A stretch of 7,908 bases of DNA from Actinomycetota bacterium (GTDB lineage Bacteria > Actinomycetota > Coriobacteriia > Anaerosomatales > Anaerosomataceae): the NCBI GenBank assembly GCA_011372845.1, contig DSAI01000038.1, positions 1 through 7,908 of the forward strand, in the 5' to 3' direction. The notes below the pieces were generated by a model. The model saw nothing but the letters and a program-made list of their open reading frames with translations. It did no database searches and was not told the origin of the DNA. The translations under genes were made by a program, and so were the position numbers. Below, in pieces: positions 1 through 6,981 of the stretch (position 1 is the stretch's first letter; the number at the start of each line of letters is the position of its first letter).

Positions 1-115
1 GCCCGGTAGGACGCTCCCGGCCCCTGGATGCCGAGGAGAGCGCGGCGCGCGACGAGAGCCGCTCGGCCTCGGCGGCCTCGTACGCCTCTCGGGTCATCAC
101 CTGCGTGTCCACCAT
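1..115 (-). CDS. dgt: dGTP triphosphohydrolase-like protein, N-terminal fragment (runs off left edge)
   Basis: Only the first 38 codons are inside the window; the gene continues past position 1. The fragment starts MVDTQVMTREAYEAAE and continues to a short motif, AALSSASRGRERPTG. This resembles the N-terminal 'LSpyA..S..SRGR..PE' segment that precedes the HD-domain core in dGTPase-like proteins, which hydrolyse dGTP to deoxyguanosine and tripolyphosphate. None of the catalytic HD residues lie in the window, so the call rests on this short motif plus gene order: from memory, dgt often follows ppdK and precedes dnaG in Firmicutes and related genomes. The ATG at 115 has a purine-rich AGGGGG five bases upstream. 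A GTG at 112 (better spaced from the adjacent GGAGG) and an ATG at 97, giving MTREAYE, are plausible alternative starts. It lies 64 nt downstream of ppdK in the same orientation, with a hairpin between them. Family assignment is moderately sure; enzymatic activity is not testable here. Confidence 0.62.
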   Translation of the reverse strand, partial: MVDTQVMTREAYEAAEAERLSSRAALSSASRGRERPTG

Positions 116-133
116 CGCCTCCCCCTGCGGGTG

Positions 134-168
134 CGAAAGAGGGCGCCGGGTCCGGGTCCGGCGCCCTC
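134..168 (-). terminator. GC-rich hairpin after ppdK, possible intrinsic terminator
   Basis: A perfect 11-bp inverted repeat (arms 139-149 and 158-168, 8-nt loop) lies 11 nt beyond the ppdK stop codon. Reading the minus strand, the 3' arm ends in CTC and runs into TTTCGC, so the U tract is only three consecutive Us plus one in the stem. The very stable stem suggests termination or 3'-end protection of the ppdK message. The poor U tract means read-through into the dgt-like gene is quite possible. The base of the hairpin is about 20 nt from the dgt start, so it could also affect translation initiation there. Confidence 0.55.
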
Positions 169-179
169 GCTACGAGGTC

Positions 180-2897
180 CTAGCGGTTGTCCGAGCCCTG
201 GGCGGTCTCGGCGAGCGCCGCCTGGGCCGCCGCGAGCCGCGCCAGCGGCACCCGGTATGGCGAACAGCTCACGTAGTCGAGGCCGATGCCGTAGAAGGTG
301 TGCACGCTCTCGGGGTCGCCGCCGTGTTCGCCACAGACGCCGAGCTTGATCTTGGGGTTGGTGGAACGGCCGCGTTCGCAGCCAATGGCAACGAGCTTGG
401 CCACGCCGTCGTCGATGGTCTCGAACGGGTTGCGCGGCAGCACCTTGCGCTCCAGGTACTTGGGCAGGAACTTGCTCTCGATGTCGTCACGGCTGAAGCC
501 GAACGCGGTCTGCGTGAGGTCGTTGGTGCCGAAGCTGAAGAAGTCGGCCACCTCGGCGATCTCATCGGCGCACACCGCGGCGCGCGGCAGCTCGATCATC
601 GTCCCCACCGGGATGATGATGTCCACCTCGCACTCCTGCGACACCCGGGCGATGACCGTCTCGATCTCCTCGCGCAGCGTGGCGAGCTCGGCCTTCACGC
701 TCACAAGCGGCACCATGATCTCGGGCCGCGGGTCCTTGCCCTGCTTCTTGAGCTCGCAGGCCGCGCGCGTGATGGCCTCCACCTGCAGCGCGTAGAGCTC
801 GGGGTACGTGATACCCAGCCGGCACCCGCGCAGCCCCAACATCGGGTTGGCCTCGGACATGGAGTCGATCTGCGCGAGCAGCTTGCGCCTGGGCGCCAGC
901 TCCTCCGCGGACGCGCCGGCACACTCGGCGCGCACGATCTCCACCTCGAGGTCGCGCGGCGAGTCCAGGAACTCGTGGAGCGGCGGGTCGAGCAAGCGCA
1001 CCGTGACGGGCAGCCCGTCCATCGCCGAGAATATGCCGAGGAAGTCCTCGGTCTGCACCTCGAGCAGCTTGTCGAGCGCCCGGCGCTGCACCTCGGCCGA
1101 CTCGCCCAGGATGAACTCCTGGATGATGTCCTTGCGCTCGCCGAGGAACATGTGCTCGGTGCGGCACAGCCCGATGCCGGCCGCGCCGAATGTGCGGCCG
1201 AGAGCGGCGTCATCAGGTGTATCGGCGTTGGCGCGCACACCGGTGGTGCGGAACTCGTCGGACCACGCCAGGATGGTGTCTATGTCGCCCGAGACGTCGG
1301 GCTGCACGAGCGCCACCTCGCCGAGCACCACGATGCCGCTCGTGCCGTCGATCGAGATGATGTCGCCCTCCTTGAGCACGACGCCCTTGCCGCTCACTGT
1401 GGCCTGCTTGGCCTTCATGTCGATCTTGAGCGCTTCGGCGCCGCAGACAGCAGGCTTGCCCATGCCGCGGGCGATGACCGCCGCGTGCGACGTCTTGCCG
1501 CCGTGGCTGGTGAGGATGCCCTGGGCGGCCACCATGCCGTGCAGGTCGTCGGGATTGGTCTCCCAGCGGAGCAGGATGACCTTGCGGCCCTCGGCCGCCG
1601 CGGCCTCGGCGTCATCGGCGCTGAAGATGACCTCGCCCACCGCCGCGCCGGGGCTCGCGTTCAGTCCCTTGGCCAGCACGTCGTAGGTGGCCGTGGTGTC
1701 GAACTGCGGGTGCATGAGCTGGTCGAGATGCGCGGGGTTGATGCGCATCACGGCCTCTTCCCGCGTGATGAGGCCTTCGTCCACCATGTCCACCGCAATC
1801 TTGAGCGCCGCGCGGGCGGTACGCTTGCCGATACGGGTCTGCAGCATCCAGAGCGTGCCTTCCTGGATGGTGAACTCGATGTCGCACATGTCGCGGTAGG
1901 CCTGCTCGAGCACCTCGAACACGCGATAGAGCTCCTTGCCCGCCTCGGGAAGCACGTCGGGGAGCTCGGAGATCGGCCGCGTCTTGCGGATGCCGGCCAC
2001 CACGTCCTCGCCCTGCGCGTTGGTGAGGAAGTCGCCGTAGTATTCCTTGGTGCCATCGGCGGCGTTGCGCGTGAAGCCCACGCCGGTGCCGGAGGTCTCG
2101 CCCATGTTGCCGAAGACCATCGCCTGCACGTTCACCGCCGTGCCGAGGTCGTCGTCGATCTTCTCCATGCGGCGGTAATCGCGCGCACGTCGGTTGTTCC
2201 AGCTGCGGAAGACGGCCTCGATGGCCAGGTGCAGCTGCTGCGAGACGTCCTGGGGGAAGACCACCGCGCCGTCCACGGCGAGCTGCGGGAACTCCTCGGC
2301 CGGCACATGCTCGGCCACGAGGCGCTTGAAGACGGCGACCAGTTCCTTCATGTCGTCGGCGGAGAGCTCGGTGTCGTTCTCCACGCCGCGATCCTGCTTC
2401 ATCTTAACGATGGCGTTCTCAAAGAGGTCGCCGTCGGCGTCGAGCACCACCTTGCTGAACATCTGGATGAAGCGGCGGTAGCTGTCCCACGCGAAGCGCT
2501 CGTTGCCGCTCTTGGCGATGAGCGCCTGCACCGACTTCTCGTTCAGGCCAAGGTTGAGGACCGTGTCCATCATGCCGGGCATCGAGAACGCGGCGCCGGA
2601 ACGCACCGACACGAGAAGCGGATCGCTGTCGTCGCCGAGCTTCTTGCCCATCTTCTCCTCGAGGACCGCCACGTTGGCGGCGATCTCCTCGGCAAGACCC
2701 TCGGGGAACGCCGGCGGTTCGGCGTTGTAGTACTCCATGCACGTTTGGCAGGTGATCGTGAAGCCTGGCGGGACCGGCAGCCCCATGTTGGCCATCTCCG
2801 CCAGGTTGGCGCCCTTGCCACCGAGGACGAACTTCATGTCCTTGCCGCCCTCAGTCTGACCGCCGCCGAATGCGTAGATGCGCTTCGTGTCAGCCAA
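180..2897 (-). CDS. ppdK: pyruvate, phosphate dikinase
   Basis: Cytosolic enzyme that interconverts PEP + AMP + PPi with pyruvate + ATP + Pi, linking glycolysis and gluconeogenesis to the pyrophosphate pool. The product is 905 aa, slightly longer than the roughly 870-880 aa usual for the family. The N-terminal ATP-grasp domain (about 1-350) opens with a conserved FGGG segment and LGGKGANLAEM (residues 25-35). The phosphohistidine swivelling domain carries SHGGKTSHAAVIARGMG (464-480), with catalytic His471 and the regulatory Thr469 two residues earlier. The C-terminal TIM-barrel PEP/pyruvate domain has LGLRGCRLG (687-695), a GTNDLTQTAFGFSRDD loop (790-805) and the proton-donor Cys855 in KLGVCGEHGG. 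K468 in GGKTSH, where many bacteria have Met, is the form I associate with actinobacterial PPDKs. The start is TTG: an in-frame TGA lies seven codons upstream, no ATG occurs before codon 21, and conserved sequence begins by residue 7. The gene for its likely regulator lies directly upstream. Identity is essentially certain. Confidence 0.98.
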   Translation of the reverse strand: MADTKRIYAFGGGQTEGGKDMKFVLGGKGANLAEMANMGLPVPPGFTITCQTCMEYYNAEPPAFPEGLAEEIAANVAVLEEKMGKKLGDDSDPLLVSVRSGAAFSMPGMMDTVLNLGLNEKSVQALIAKSGNERFAWDSYRRFIQMFSKVVLDADGDLFENAIVKMKQDRGVENDTELSADDMKELVAVFKRLVAEHVPAEEFPQLAVDGAVVFPQDVSQQLHLAIEAVFRSWNNRRARDYRRMEKIDDDLGTAVNVQAMVFGNMGETSGTGVGFTRNAADGTKEYYGDFLTNAQGEDVVAGIRKTRPISELPDVLPEAGKELYRVFEVLEQAYRDMCDIEFTIQEGTLWMLQTRIGKRTARAALKIAVDMVDEGLITREEAVMRINPAHLDQLMHPQFDTTATYDVLAKGLNASPGAAVGEVIFSADDAEAAAAEGRKVILLRWETNPDDLHGMVAAQGILTSHGGKTSHAAVIARGMGKPAVCGAEALKIDMKAKQATVSGKGVVLKEGDIISIDGTSGIVVLGEVALVQPDVSGDIDTILAWSDEFRTTGVRANADTPDDAALGRTFGAAGIGLCRTEHMFLGERKDIIQEFILGESAEVQRRALDKLLEVQTEDFLGIFSAMDGLPVTVRLLDPPLHEFLDSPRDLEVEIVRAECAGASAEELAPRRKLLAQIDSMSEANPMLGLRGCRLGITYPELYALQVEAITRAACELKKQGKDPRPEIMVPLVSVKAELATLREEIETVIARVSQECEVDIIIPVGTMIELPRAAVCADEIAEVADFFSFGTNDLTQTAFGFSRDDIESKFLPKYLERKVLPRNPFETIDDGVAKLVAIGCERGRSTNPKIKLGVCGEHGGDPESVHTFYGIGLDYVSCSPYRVPLARLAAAQAALAETAQGSDNR

Positions 2898-2908
2898 CTC
2901 GCTCCCTC
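2898..2908 (-). promoter_or_regulatory. ribosome binding site supporting the TTG start of ppdK
   Basis: On the minus strand GAGGGAG (2908-2902) sits four bases before the TTG at 2897. A second purine run, GAGGA (2917-2913), lies further upstream. The good Shine-Dalgarno match supports TTG as the real initiation codon. Confidence 0.6.
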
Positions 2909-2942
2909 GCTTTCCTCAAATCCCCCGACGAACGTGCAGACA

Positions 2943-2948
2943 ATAATA
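2943..2948 (-). promoter_or_regulatory. candidate -10 element for ppdK
   Basis: On the minus strand TATTAT matches the TATAAT consensus at five of six positions. It is the only AT-rich patch in the 124-nt gap between the regulator gene and ppdK. It would place a transcription start near 2936, about 40 nt before the TTG. No convincing TTGACA-like -35 is visible at 16-18 nt spacing, because the sequence there is GC-rich hairpin. It therefore remains a candidate. If real, ppdK can be expressed apart from glyQS. Confidence 0.33.
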
Positions 2949-2968
2949 CCGTACAGGATGGCCGCCCG

Positions 2969-2985
2969 GACCCGGAAACCGGGTC
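2969..2985 (-). other. hairpin in the ppdK leader
   Basis: GACCCGG and CCGGGTC form a 7-bp stem with a 3-nt loop. It can be extended across an asymmetric internal loop by GGCC at 2960-2963 pairing with GGCC at 2987-2990. There is no U tract on the downstream (minus) side, so it is not a classic intrinsic terminator. It lies just upstream of the candidate -10 and could be a transcript-end structure for glyQS-regulator, or a leader element if transcription reads through. Confidence 0.4.
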
Positions 2986-2994
2986 AGGCCGACT

Positions 2995-3017
2995 CCCGGC
3001 GCGGACGCTATGCCGGG
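2995..3017 (-). other. weak hairpin just after the regulator gene stop
   Basis: CCCGGC and GCCGGG form a 6-bp stem around an 11-nt loop, starting five bases past the stop codon of the DUF299 gene. No U tract follows. With the neighbouring hairpin at 2969-2985 it could act as a leaky or Rho-assisted transcript end before ppdK. Confidence 0.3.
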
Positions 3018-3021
3018 CGGT

Positions 3022-3840
3022 TCAGTCCTTGACTTCCATCACCGCGCCGACGTGCCGCAGGATCTCCTGCGCCGACTCCTCAACCGCGCGGTTCTCGGTG
3101 TGCACCACCAGACACCCGAGCCGCCGCATCAGCTTGCGCGCCTCGGCAAGCTCGGCCTCCACCGCCTCGCGTTCAGCGTACCCGTGGACGTACGTGCCCA
3201 GCTCCCGCATCCGCTCCCGGCGGATCGTGAGCAGGGTCTCCGCGCTCGTGACCAGGCCGAAGACCTTGCGCGGATCGAGGTCGAACAGCTCCTGTGGGGG
3301 ATCCACGCCGGGCGCGAGCGGCACGTTGGCCACGCGCCACCCCTTGAACGCCAGGTACATCGAGATCGGCGTCTTGGAGGTGCGCGAGACGCCCACGATC
3401 ACGATGTCGGCCTGCGCGAGCTCCTCGGGATTGCGCCCGTCGTCGTGCTTGACCGCGAACTCCATCGCCTCGATGCGGTCGAAGTACCCCTCATCGGTAC
3501 GGCGGATGCGGCCCACCTCGCCGCTCGGCGCGGAACCCACGACCTCCGAGAGCAGCTTCACCGCCGGACCGAGCAGGTCCACGCCGCTCACGCCGTTGGC
3601 CACGAGGCGCTCCATCTCCTGGCGGAGCTCCCGGTCGACGAGCGTGTAGAAGAAGATGCAGTCGCGCCCGCAGTGCTCCTTCACGATCTGGCGCAGGTCC
3701 TCGGCGCTGGAGATCTTGGGCAGCCGCTCGATACGGAACGCGTTGGGCGTGAACTGCGAGACGGCCGCGAGCGCGACCGTCTCCCCCGTCTCGCCGAGCG
3801 AGTCGGATACCACGTGGATGGTGTACGGACGCTCCGCCAC
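3022..3840 (-). CDS. PPDK/PEP synthase regulatory kinase-pyrophosphorylase (DUF299 family)
   Basis: Bifunctional regulator of the DUF299/PSRP family. It inactivates its target by ADP-dependent phosphorylation of the active-site Thr and reactivates it by Pi-dependent removal of that phosphate, releasing PPi. The product is 272 aa, a normal length. Family marks are SDSLGETGE near the N-terminus (12-20), YFDRIEAMEFAVKHDDG (119-135), and the nucleotide-binding loop GVSRTSKTP (150-158), followed by ANVPLAPG (171-178). No signal peptide or membrane segment is visible. The start is GTG at 3840: GGGA lies six bases upstream, and the family's N-terminal motif begins a few residues in. Only three bases separate it from the glyS stop, so it is almost certainly cotranscribed with glyQS. 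The ppdK gene is next downstream and encodes an intact target Thr (T469), so PPDK rather than PEP synthase is the likely substrate. No PEP synthase gene is in the window. Confidence 0.95.
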   Translation of the reverse strand: MAERPYTIHVVSDSLGETGETVALAAVSQFTPNAFRIERLPKISSAEDLRQIVKEHCGRDCIFFYTLVDRELRQEMERLVANGVSGVDLLGPAVKLLSEVVGSAPSGEVGRIRRTDEGYFDRIEAMEFAVKHDDGRNPEELAQADIVIVGVSRTSKTPISMYLAFKGWRVANVPLAPGVDPPQELFDLDPRKVFGLVTSAETLLTIRRERMRELGTYVHGYAEREAVEAELAEARKLMRRLGCLVVHTENRAVEESAQEILRHVGAVMEVKD

Positions 3841-3843
3841 CGG

Positions 3844-5916
3844 CTATCCCGTGAGCTTGCCGAAGTCGGCAAAGTCGGCGAACAGGCCCCCGAGGCGGTT
3901 CAGGATCGCGAGCCGGTTGGTGCGCAGCCGCTCGTCCTCGTCCATCACGAGCACCGTCTCGAAGAAGTCGTCCACCGGACCGCGTAGCTCCGCCAGCGCC
4001 GCGAGCGCGGCGTCGTAGTCGCGCTCCACCGTCATGAGCCGTCCCACATCGCGATATGCGAGGTCGAGCGCATCGGCGAGCGCGTCCTCCTGCGGCCCCA
4101 TGAGCTCGCGCGCCGGCTCGTCACCCGCAGCGGGGTCGGCAAGGTTCGCGGCACGCCGGAACGCGACCGAGAGGTCGGCGCCGGCCTCGGTGGTGCGGAA
4201 CGCGGCCAGGGCCGAGATCCGGCGCAGCGTGTCGGCCGGGTCGGCCGATGCCACGGCCATGACGGCGTCCACCTCGTCGTACGCGAAGCCGCGGTCCTTC
4301 AGCATCACCGCCAGGCGGCCGTCGAAGAACGACTTCACGGTGGCGCCGGTCTCGTTGGGGTCAAGGTCGGGAAGCACCCCGGCGTAGCCCGCCAGCGCGG
4401 CCGCGATCCCGCGGTCGAGATCGAACCGCACGCCGCCGTCCACCATCATCGTCAGCACGCCGATGGCCGAGCGGCGCAGCGCGTAGGGATCCGCCGAGCC
4501 GGTGGGGCCCTGGCCGATCGCGAAGATGCCTACGATCGTGTCGAGCTTGTCGGCGATCGACACCAGCATGCCCGCGAGCGACCGCGGCAGCACATCGCCG
4601 GCGAAACGGGGGCGGTAGTGGTCCACGATCGCCTCGGCCACTCCCTCGGCCTCTCCGGCGGCGAGCGCGTACCGCATGCCCATCACGCCCTGCAGCGACG
4701 TGAACTCCACCACCGCGTGGGTCACGAGATCGGCCTTGGCGAGATGCGCGGCGCGCACCGCATATGCCGCATCGTCGGCAGGGGCGTCCACGGCCCCGGC
4801 AAGCGCTTTCGTGAGCGCCTCCACGCGGGCGGCCTTGGCGCCGAGCGAGCCCAGCTTCTCATGGAAGACGATCGTCTCGAGCCGCTGCACGTACTCCTCA
4901 AGCGGGTGCGTGAGGTCCTCATCCACGAAGAACGCGGCGTCGGCCAGACGCGCCCTGATCACGCGCTCGTGGCCCGCCACGATCGTGTCGGTCCGCGCCG
5001 GATCGCCGTTGTGCACCACGATGAAGCGGTCGAGCAGCTCCCCGTCGGGTCCCTCCACCGGGAAGTAGCGCTGGTGGCTCTCCATCGCCTCCTCGACGAT
5101 CTCGCGGGGAACGGCCAGGAACCGCTCGTCGAACCGGCCGATACCCACGGTGGGGAACTCCACGAGGTTCACGACCTCGGCGAACGTCTTCTCGGGCACC
5201 ACTGCCCTGGCGCCGAGCGATGCGGCGGCCTCGTCGATCTGACTGCGGATCGTCTCGGCCCGCTCTTCGGGGTCGGCGAGCACGTGACCGCGGCACATCG
5301 CATCGAGGTACTCGCCTGCCGCTCCGATCTCGATCGGGCCGGAGAGGAACCGGTGACCTGATGTCGTCCGGCCCGCCTCGAGGCCCGCGAACCGCACCGG
5401 CAGCACTTCGTCGTCGAGCAACGCCACCAGCCAGCGTACGGGGCGGATGAAGCGCGTCGTCCCGCTTCCCCACCGCATCGACTTGGCCCAGTCGAGGTCG
5501 CCGGCGAGCGCTTCCAGCACGCCGGGGAGCACCTCGGCGGCGTCACGGCCCTGCTCCTCCACGTGCGCGAACACGTACTGCCCGCCATCGATCTCGCCCT
5601 GCTCGAGCGCGTCAACGGCGACGCCCCTGCTGCGCGCGAAGCCTTCCGCGGCCTTTGTGGGGTTCCCCTCGGCGTCGAAAGCGGCCTTCACGGCGGGGCC
5701 CTTCACGGTGAGGGACAGGTCGTCCTGCCGCCCGGCCAACCCGGTGACAACAAGCGCGAGGCGCCGCGGCGAACCGTATGCGTCGATCGTGTCGTAGCCG
5801 AGGCGGGCGTCTCCGAGCGCCCTGGCTGCGCGCTCCTTGAGCTGCGTGATGGCGTCGTACAGCGGCGCCGAGGGTACTTCCTCGACACCGATCTCGAAGA
5901 GCAGTGTGCGGCTCAT
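3844..5916 (-). CDS. glyS: glycyl-tRNA synthetase beta subunit
   Basis: Beta subunit of the alpha2-beta2 class II glycyl-tRNA synthetase. It carries most of the tRNA recognition and works with GlyQ in charging tRNA-Gly. The product is 690 aa, essentially the family norm (E. coli is 689). Visible family signatures are [11 protein letters not shown] (5-15), SPRRLAL (49-55), a [18 protein letters not shown] stretch (145-166), SHQRYFP (280-286), HNGD (302-305), [10 protein letters not shown] (404-413) and [18 protein letters not shown] (455-474) followed by DPYALRR. The C-terminal DALR-like anticodon-binding end has GPVDDFF (646-652), MDEDE and LR.NRLAILN (664-673). The ATG start overlaps the glyQ stop in an ATGA, giving a 4-nt overlap. 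Upstream purine content is weak, so translation is probably coupled to glyQ, which would favour balanced subunit production. The stop lies three bases before the regulator's GTG. Confidence 0.98.
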   Translation of the reverse strand: MSRTLLFEIGVEEVPSAPLYDAITQLKERAARALGDARLGYDTIDAYGSPRRLALVVTGLAGRQDDLSLTVKGPAVKAAFDAEGNPTKAAEGFARSRGVAVDALEQGEIDGGQYVFAHVEEQGRDAAEVLPGVLEALAGDLDWAKSMRWGSGTTRFIRPVRWLVALLDDEVLPVRFAGLEAGRTTSGHRFLSGPIEIGAAGEYLDAMCRGHVLADPEERAETIRSQIDEAAASLGARAVVPEKTFAEVVNLVEFPTVGIGRFDERFLAVPREIVEEAMESHQRYFPVEGPDGELLDRFIVVHNGDPARTDTIVAGHERVIRARLADAAFFVDEDLTHPLEEYVQRLETIVFHEKLGSLGAKAARVEALTKALAGAVDAPADDAAYAVRAAHLAKADLVTHAVVEFTSLQGVMGMRYALAAGEAEGVAEAIVDHYRPRFAGDVLPRSLAGMLVSIADKLDTIVGIFAIGQGPTGSADPYALRRSAIGVLTMMVDGGVRFDLDRGIAAALAGYAGVLPDLDPNETGATVKSFFDGRLAVMLKDRGFAYDEVDAVMAVASADPADTLRRISALAAFRTTEAGADLSVAFRRAANLADPAAGDEPARELMGPQEDALADALDLAYRDVGRLMTVERDYDAALAALAELRGPVDDFFETVLVMDEDERLRTNRLAILNRLGGLFADFADFGKLTG

Positions 5917-6827
5917 TCCGCATCACCGCCTTCGGCCTGCGAAGCGGCGTGCGGGAGGTACGGGACGTCGCGACGGCCGACCTCTGGAGAAGCCACGTAC
6001 GCCTCGGCGGCGCCCCGGGCGAGCGTGCGGATACGCCCGATGAAGCTCACGCGCTCGGTGACCGCGATCGCCCCGCGCGCGTCGAGCAGGTTGAAGTAGT
6101 GCGAGCACTTGAGCGCCTGCTCGTAGGCGGGAAGCACCGCTCCCGCGGCAAGCAACCGCGCGCTCTCGGCCTCGTGCATGTCGAACAGACGCCGCAGCAT
6201 GGCGGTGTCCGCGAGCTCGAAGTTGTAGCGCGACTGCTCGCGCTCGTTGCGCAGGAACACGTCGCCGTAGGTGAAACCGGGCGCCCACACGAGGTCGTAC
6301 ACGGAGTCGACGCCCTGGATGTACATCGCGAGGCGCTCCACGCCGTAGGTGATCTCAGCGGGAACCGGATCGCACTCGATGCCACCCACCTGCTGGAAGT
6401 ACGTGAACTGCGTTACCTCCATGCCGTTGAGCCACACTTCCCAGCCAAGGCCCCACGCGCCGAGGGTGGGCGACTCCCAGTCGTCCTCCACCAGACGCAT
6501 GTCGTGCTGCTCCGGCTCGATGCCGATCGCGCGCAAAGAGTCGAAATACAGGCCGAGAACGTCGTCGGGCGACGGCTTCAGGATCACCTGGTACTGGTAG
6601 TAGTGCTGCAAACGGTTCGGGTTCTCGCCGTACCGACCGTCGGTGGGACGCCTGCTCGGCTGCACGTAGCCGCAGCGCCAGGCGTCGGGTCCGAGCGAGC
6701 GCAACGTCGTGGCCGGGTGGAACGTCCCGGCCCCCACCTCCATGTCGTGCGGCTGAAGCAGCACGCACCCCTGCTCAGCCCAATACCGCTGGAGGGCTAG
6801 GATCATCTCCTGGAAGTCGAGTGCCAT
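5913..6827 (-). CDS. glyQ: glycyl-tRNA synthetase alpha subunit
   Basis: Catalytic subunit of heterotetrameric GlyRS, which activates glycine with ATP and releases AMP and PPi on tRNA charging. The product is 304 aa, the usual length. The sequence is highly conserved: QRYWAEQGC (13-21), [13 protein letters not shown] (28-40), the class II motif-2 region [20 protein letters not shown] (55-74), [19 protein letters not shown] (114-132), [13 protein letters not shown] (137-149) and motif 3 GVERLAMY (162-169). The start is ATG at 6827, with GGGGAG three bases upstream; the protein aligns from its first residues with known GlyQ N-termini. It is first gene of the glyQ-glyS-regulator unit and is divergent from the ppx/gppA-like gene. 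The apparent leader is too short for a T-box riboswitch, the usual glyQS control element in Firmicutes. Most Actinomycetota use a single-chain GlyRS, so a two-subunit enzyme here helps narrow the lineage. Confidence 0.98.
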   Translation of the reverse strand: MALDFQEMILALQRYWAEQGCVLLQPHDMEVGAGTFHPATTLRSLGPDAWRCGYVQPSRRPTDGRYGENPNRLQHYYQYQVILKPSPDDVLGLYFDSLRAIGIEPEQHDMRLVEDDWESPTLGAWGLGWEVWLNGMEVTQFTYFQQVGGIECDPVPAEITYGVERLAMYIQGVDSVYDLVWAPGFTYGDVFLRNEREQSRYNFELADTAMLRRLFDMHEAESARLLAAGAVLPAYEQALKCSHYFNLLDARGAIAVTERVSFIGRIRTLARGAAEAYVASPEVGRRDVPYLPHAASQAEGGDAE

Positions 6828-6852
6828 TCGCTCCCCACTTCGTCGTCTGTCG

Positions 6853-6869
6853 GCGCCGCGGAACGGCGC
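6853..6869 (-). other. hairpin in the presumed glyQ leader
   Basis: GCGCCG and CGGCGC pair as a 6-bp stem with a 5-nt loop, 26 nt before the glyQ ATG. No U tract follows on the minus strand, so it does not look like an attenuator terminator. It may simply reflect GC-rich sequence, or it may be a small 5'-UTR structure. Confidence 0.25.
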
Positions 6870-6886
6870 TCCGGAACGTGGCAGAC

Positions 6887-6892
6887 AGTGTA
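6887..6892 (-). promoter_or_regulatory. candidate -10 element for glyQ
   Basis: Minus-strand TACACT matches four of six positions of TATAAT and would start transcription about 50 nt before the glyQ ATG. It is embedded in the palindrome GTGTACAC (6888-6895) and followed by GTCT. No -35 box is recognisable at normal spacing. Support comes mainly from the matching arrangement on the opposite strand at 6930. Confidence 0.35.
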
Positions 6893-6926
6893 CACCAGGC
6901 GCGCGATGAGGCGTGTCATCCCACGC

Positions 6927-6935
6927 TGATAGACT
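6927..6935 (+). promoter_or_regulatory. candidate extended -10 element for the ppx/gppA-like gene
   Basis: TGATAGACT has the TGn form of an extended -10, with hexamer TAGACT (6930-6935) matching four of six consensus positions. A start near 6942 would give a 40-nt leader before the ATG at 6982. No good -35 is visible, which is compatible with, though not proof of, an extended -10 promoter. Confidence 0.38.
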
Positions 6936-6981
6936 GTCTCTGGCGGCCTATCCGGCTGCAGGCGAGGGGGATGGCGGGGGC

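Larger units (their letters stand above)
6883..6939. repeat. inverted repeat spanning the glyQ-ppx divergent region
   Basis: AGACAGT (6883-6889) and ACTGTCT (6933-6939) are exact inverted copies separated by 43 nt, symmetric about position 6911. Extended outward, each strand reads TA[C/G]ACTGTCT: TACACTGTCT on the minus strand toward glyQ and TAGACTGTCT on the plus strand toward the ppx-like gene, identical at nine of ten positions. They could be paired promoter elements or half-sites of a shared regulator. They are too far apart for a single simple dimer site unless DNA looping occurs. Confidence 0.45.

Noticed and set aside
105..3032. A 975-codon open frame on the plus strand opposite ppdK
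   Set aside because: It is antisense to an unmistakable PPDK and its translation is rich in Arg, His, Leu, Glu, Ala and Val without any recognisable family motif. In GC-rich genes the codon bias on one strand commonly leaves a long stop-free frame opposite.
3010..3987. Plus-strand open frame opposite the regulator gene and the end of glyS
   Set aside because: It has the same low-complexity antisense composition, and the minus strand encodes two well-conserved proteins with all expected motifs.
5904..6800. Plus-strand open frame opposite glyQ
   Set aside because: The GlyQ frame on the minus strand is among the most conserved sequences in the window; the opposite frame shows no family features.
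6828..6981. T-box riboswitch upstream of glyQ
   Set aside because: The whole intergenic region is 154 nt and the likely leader about 50 nt, with no terminator/antiterminator pair. I could not find a T-box-like consensus.
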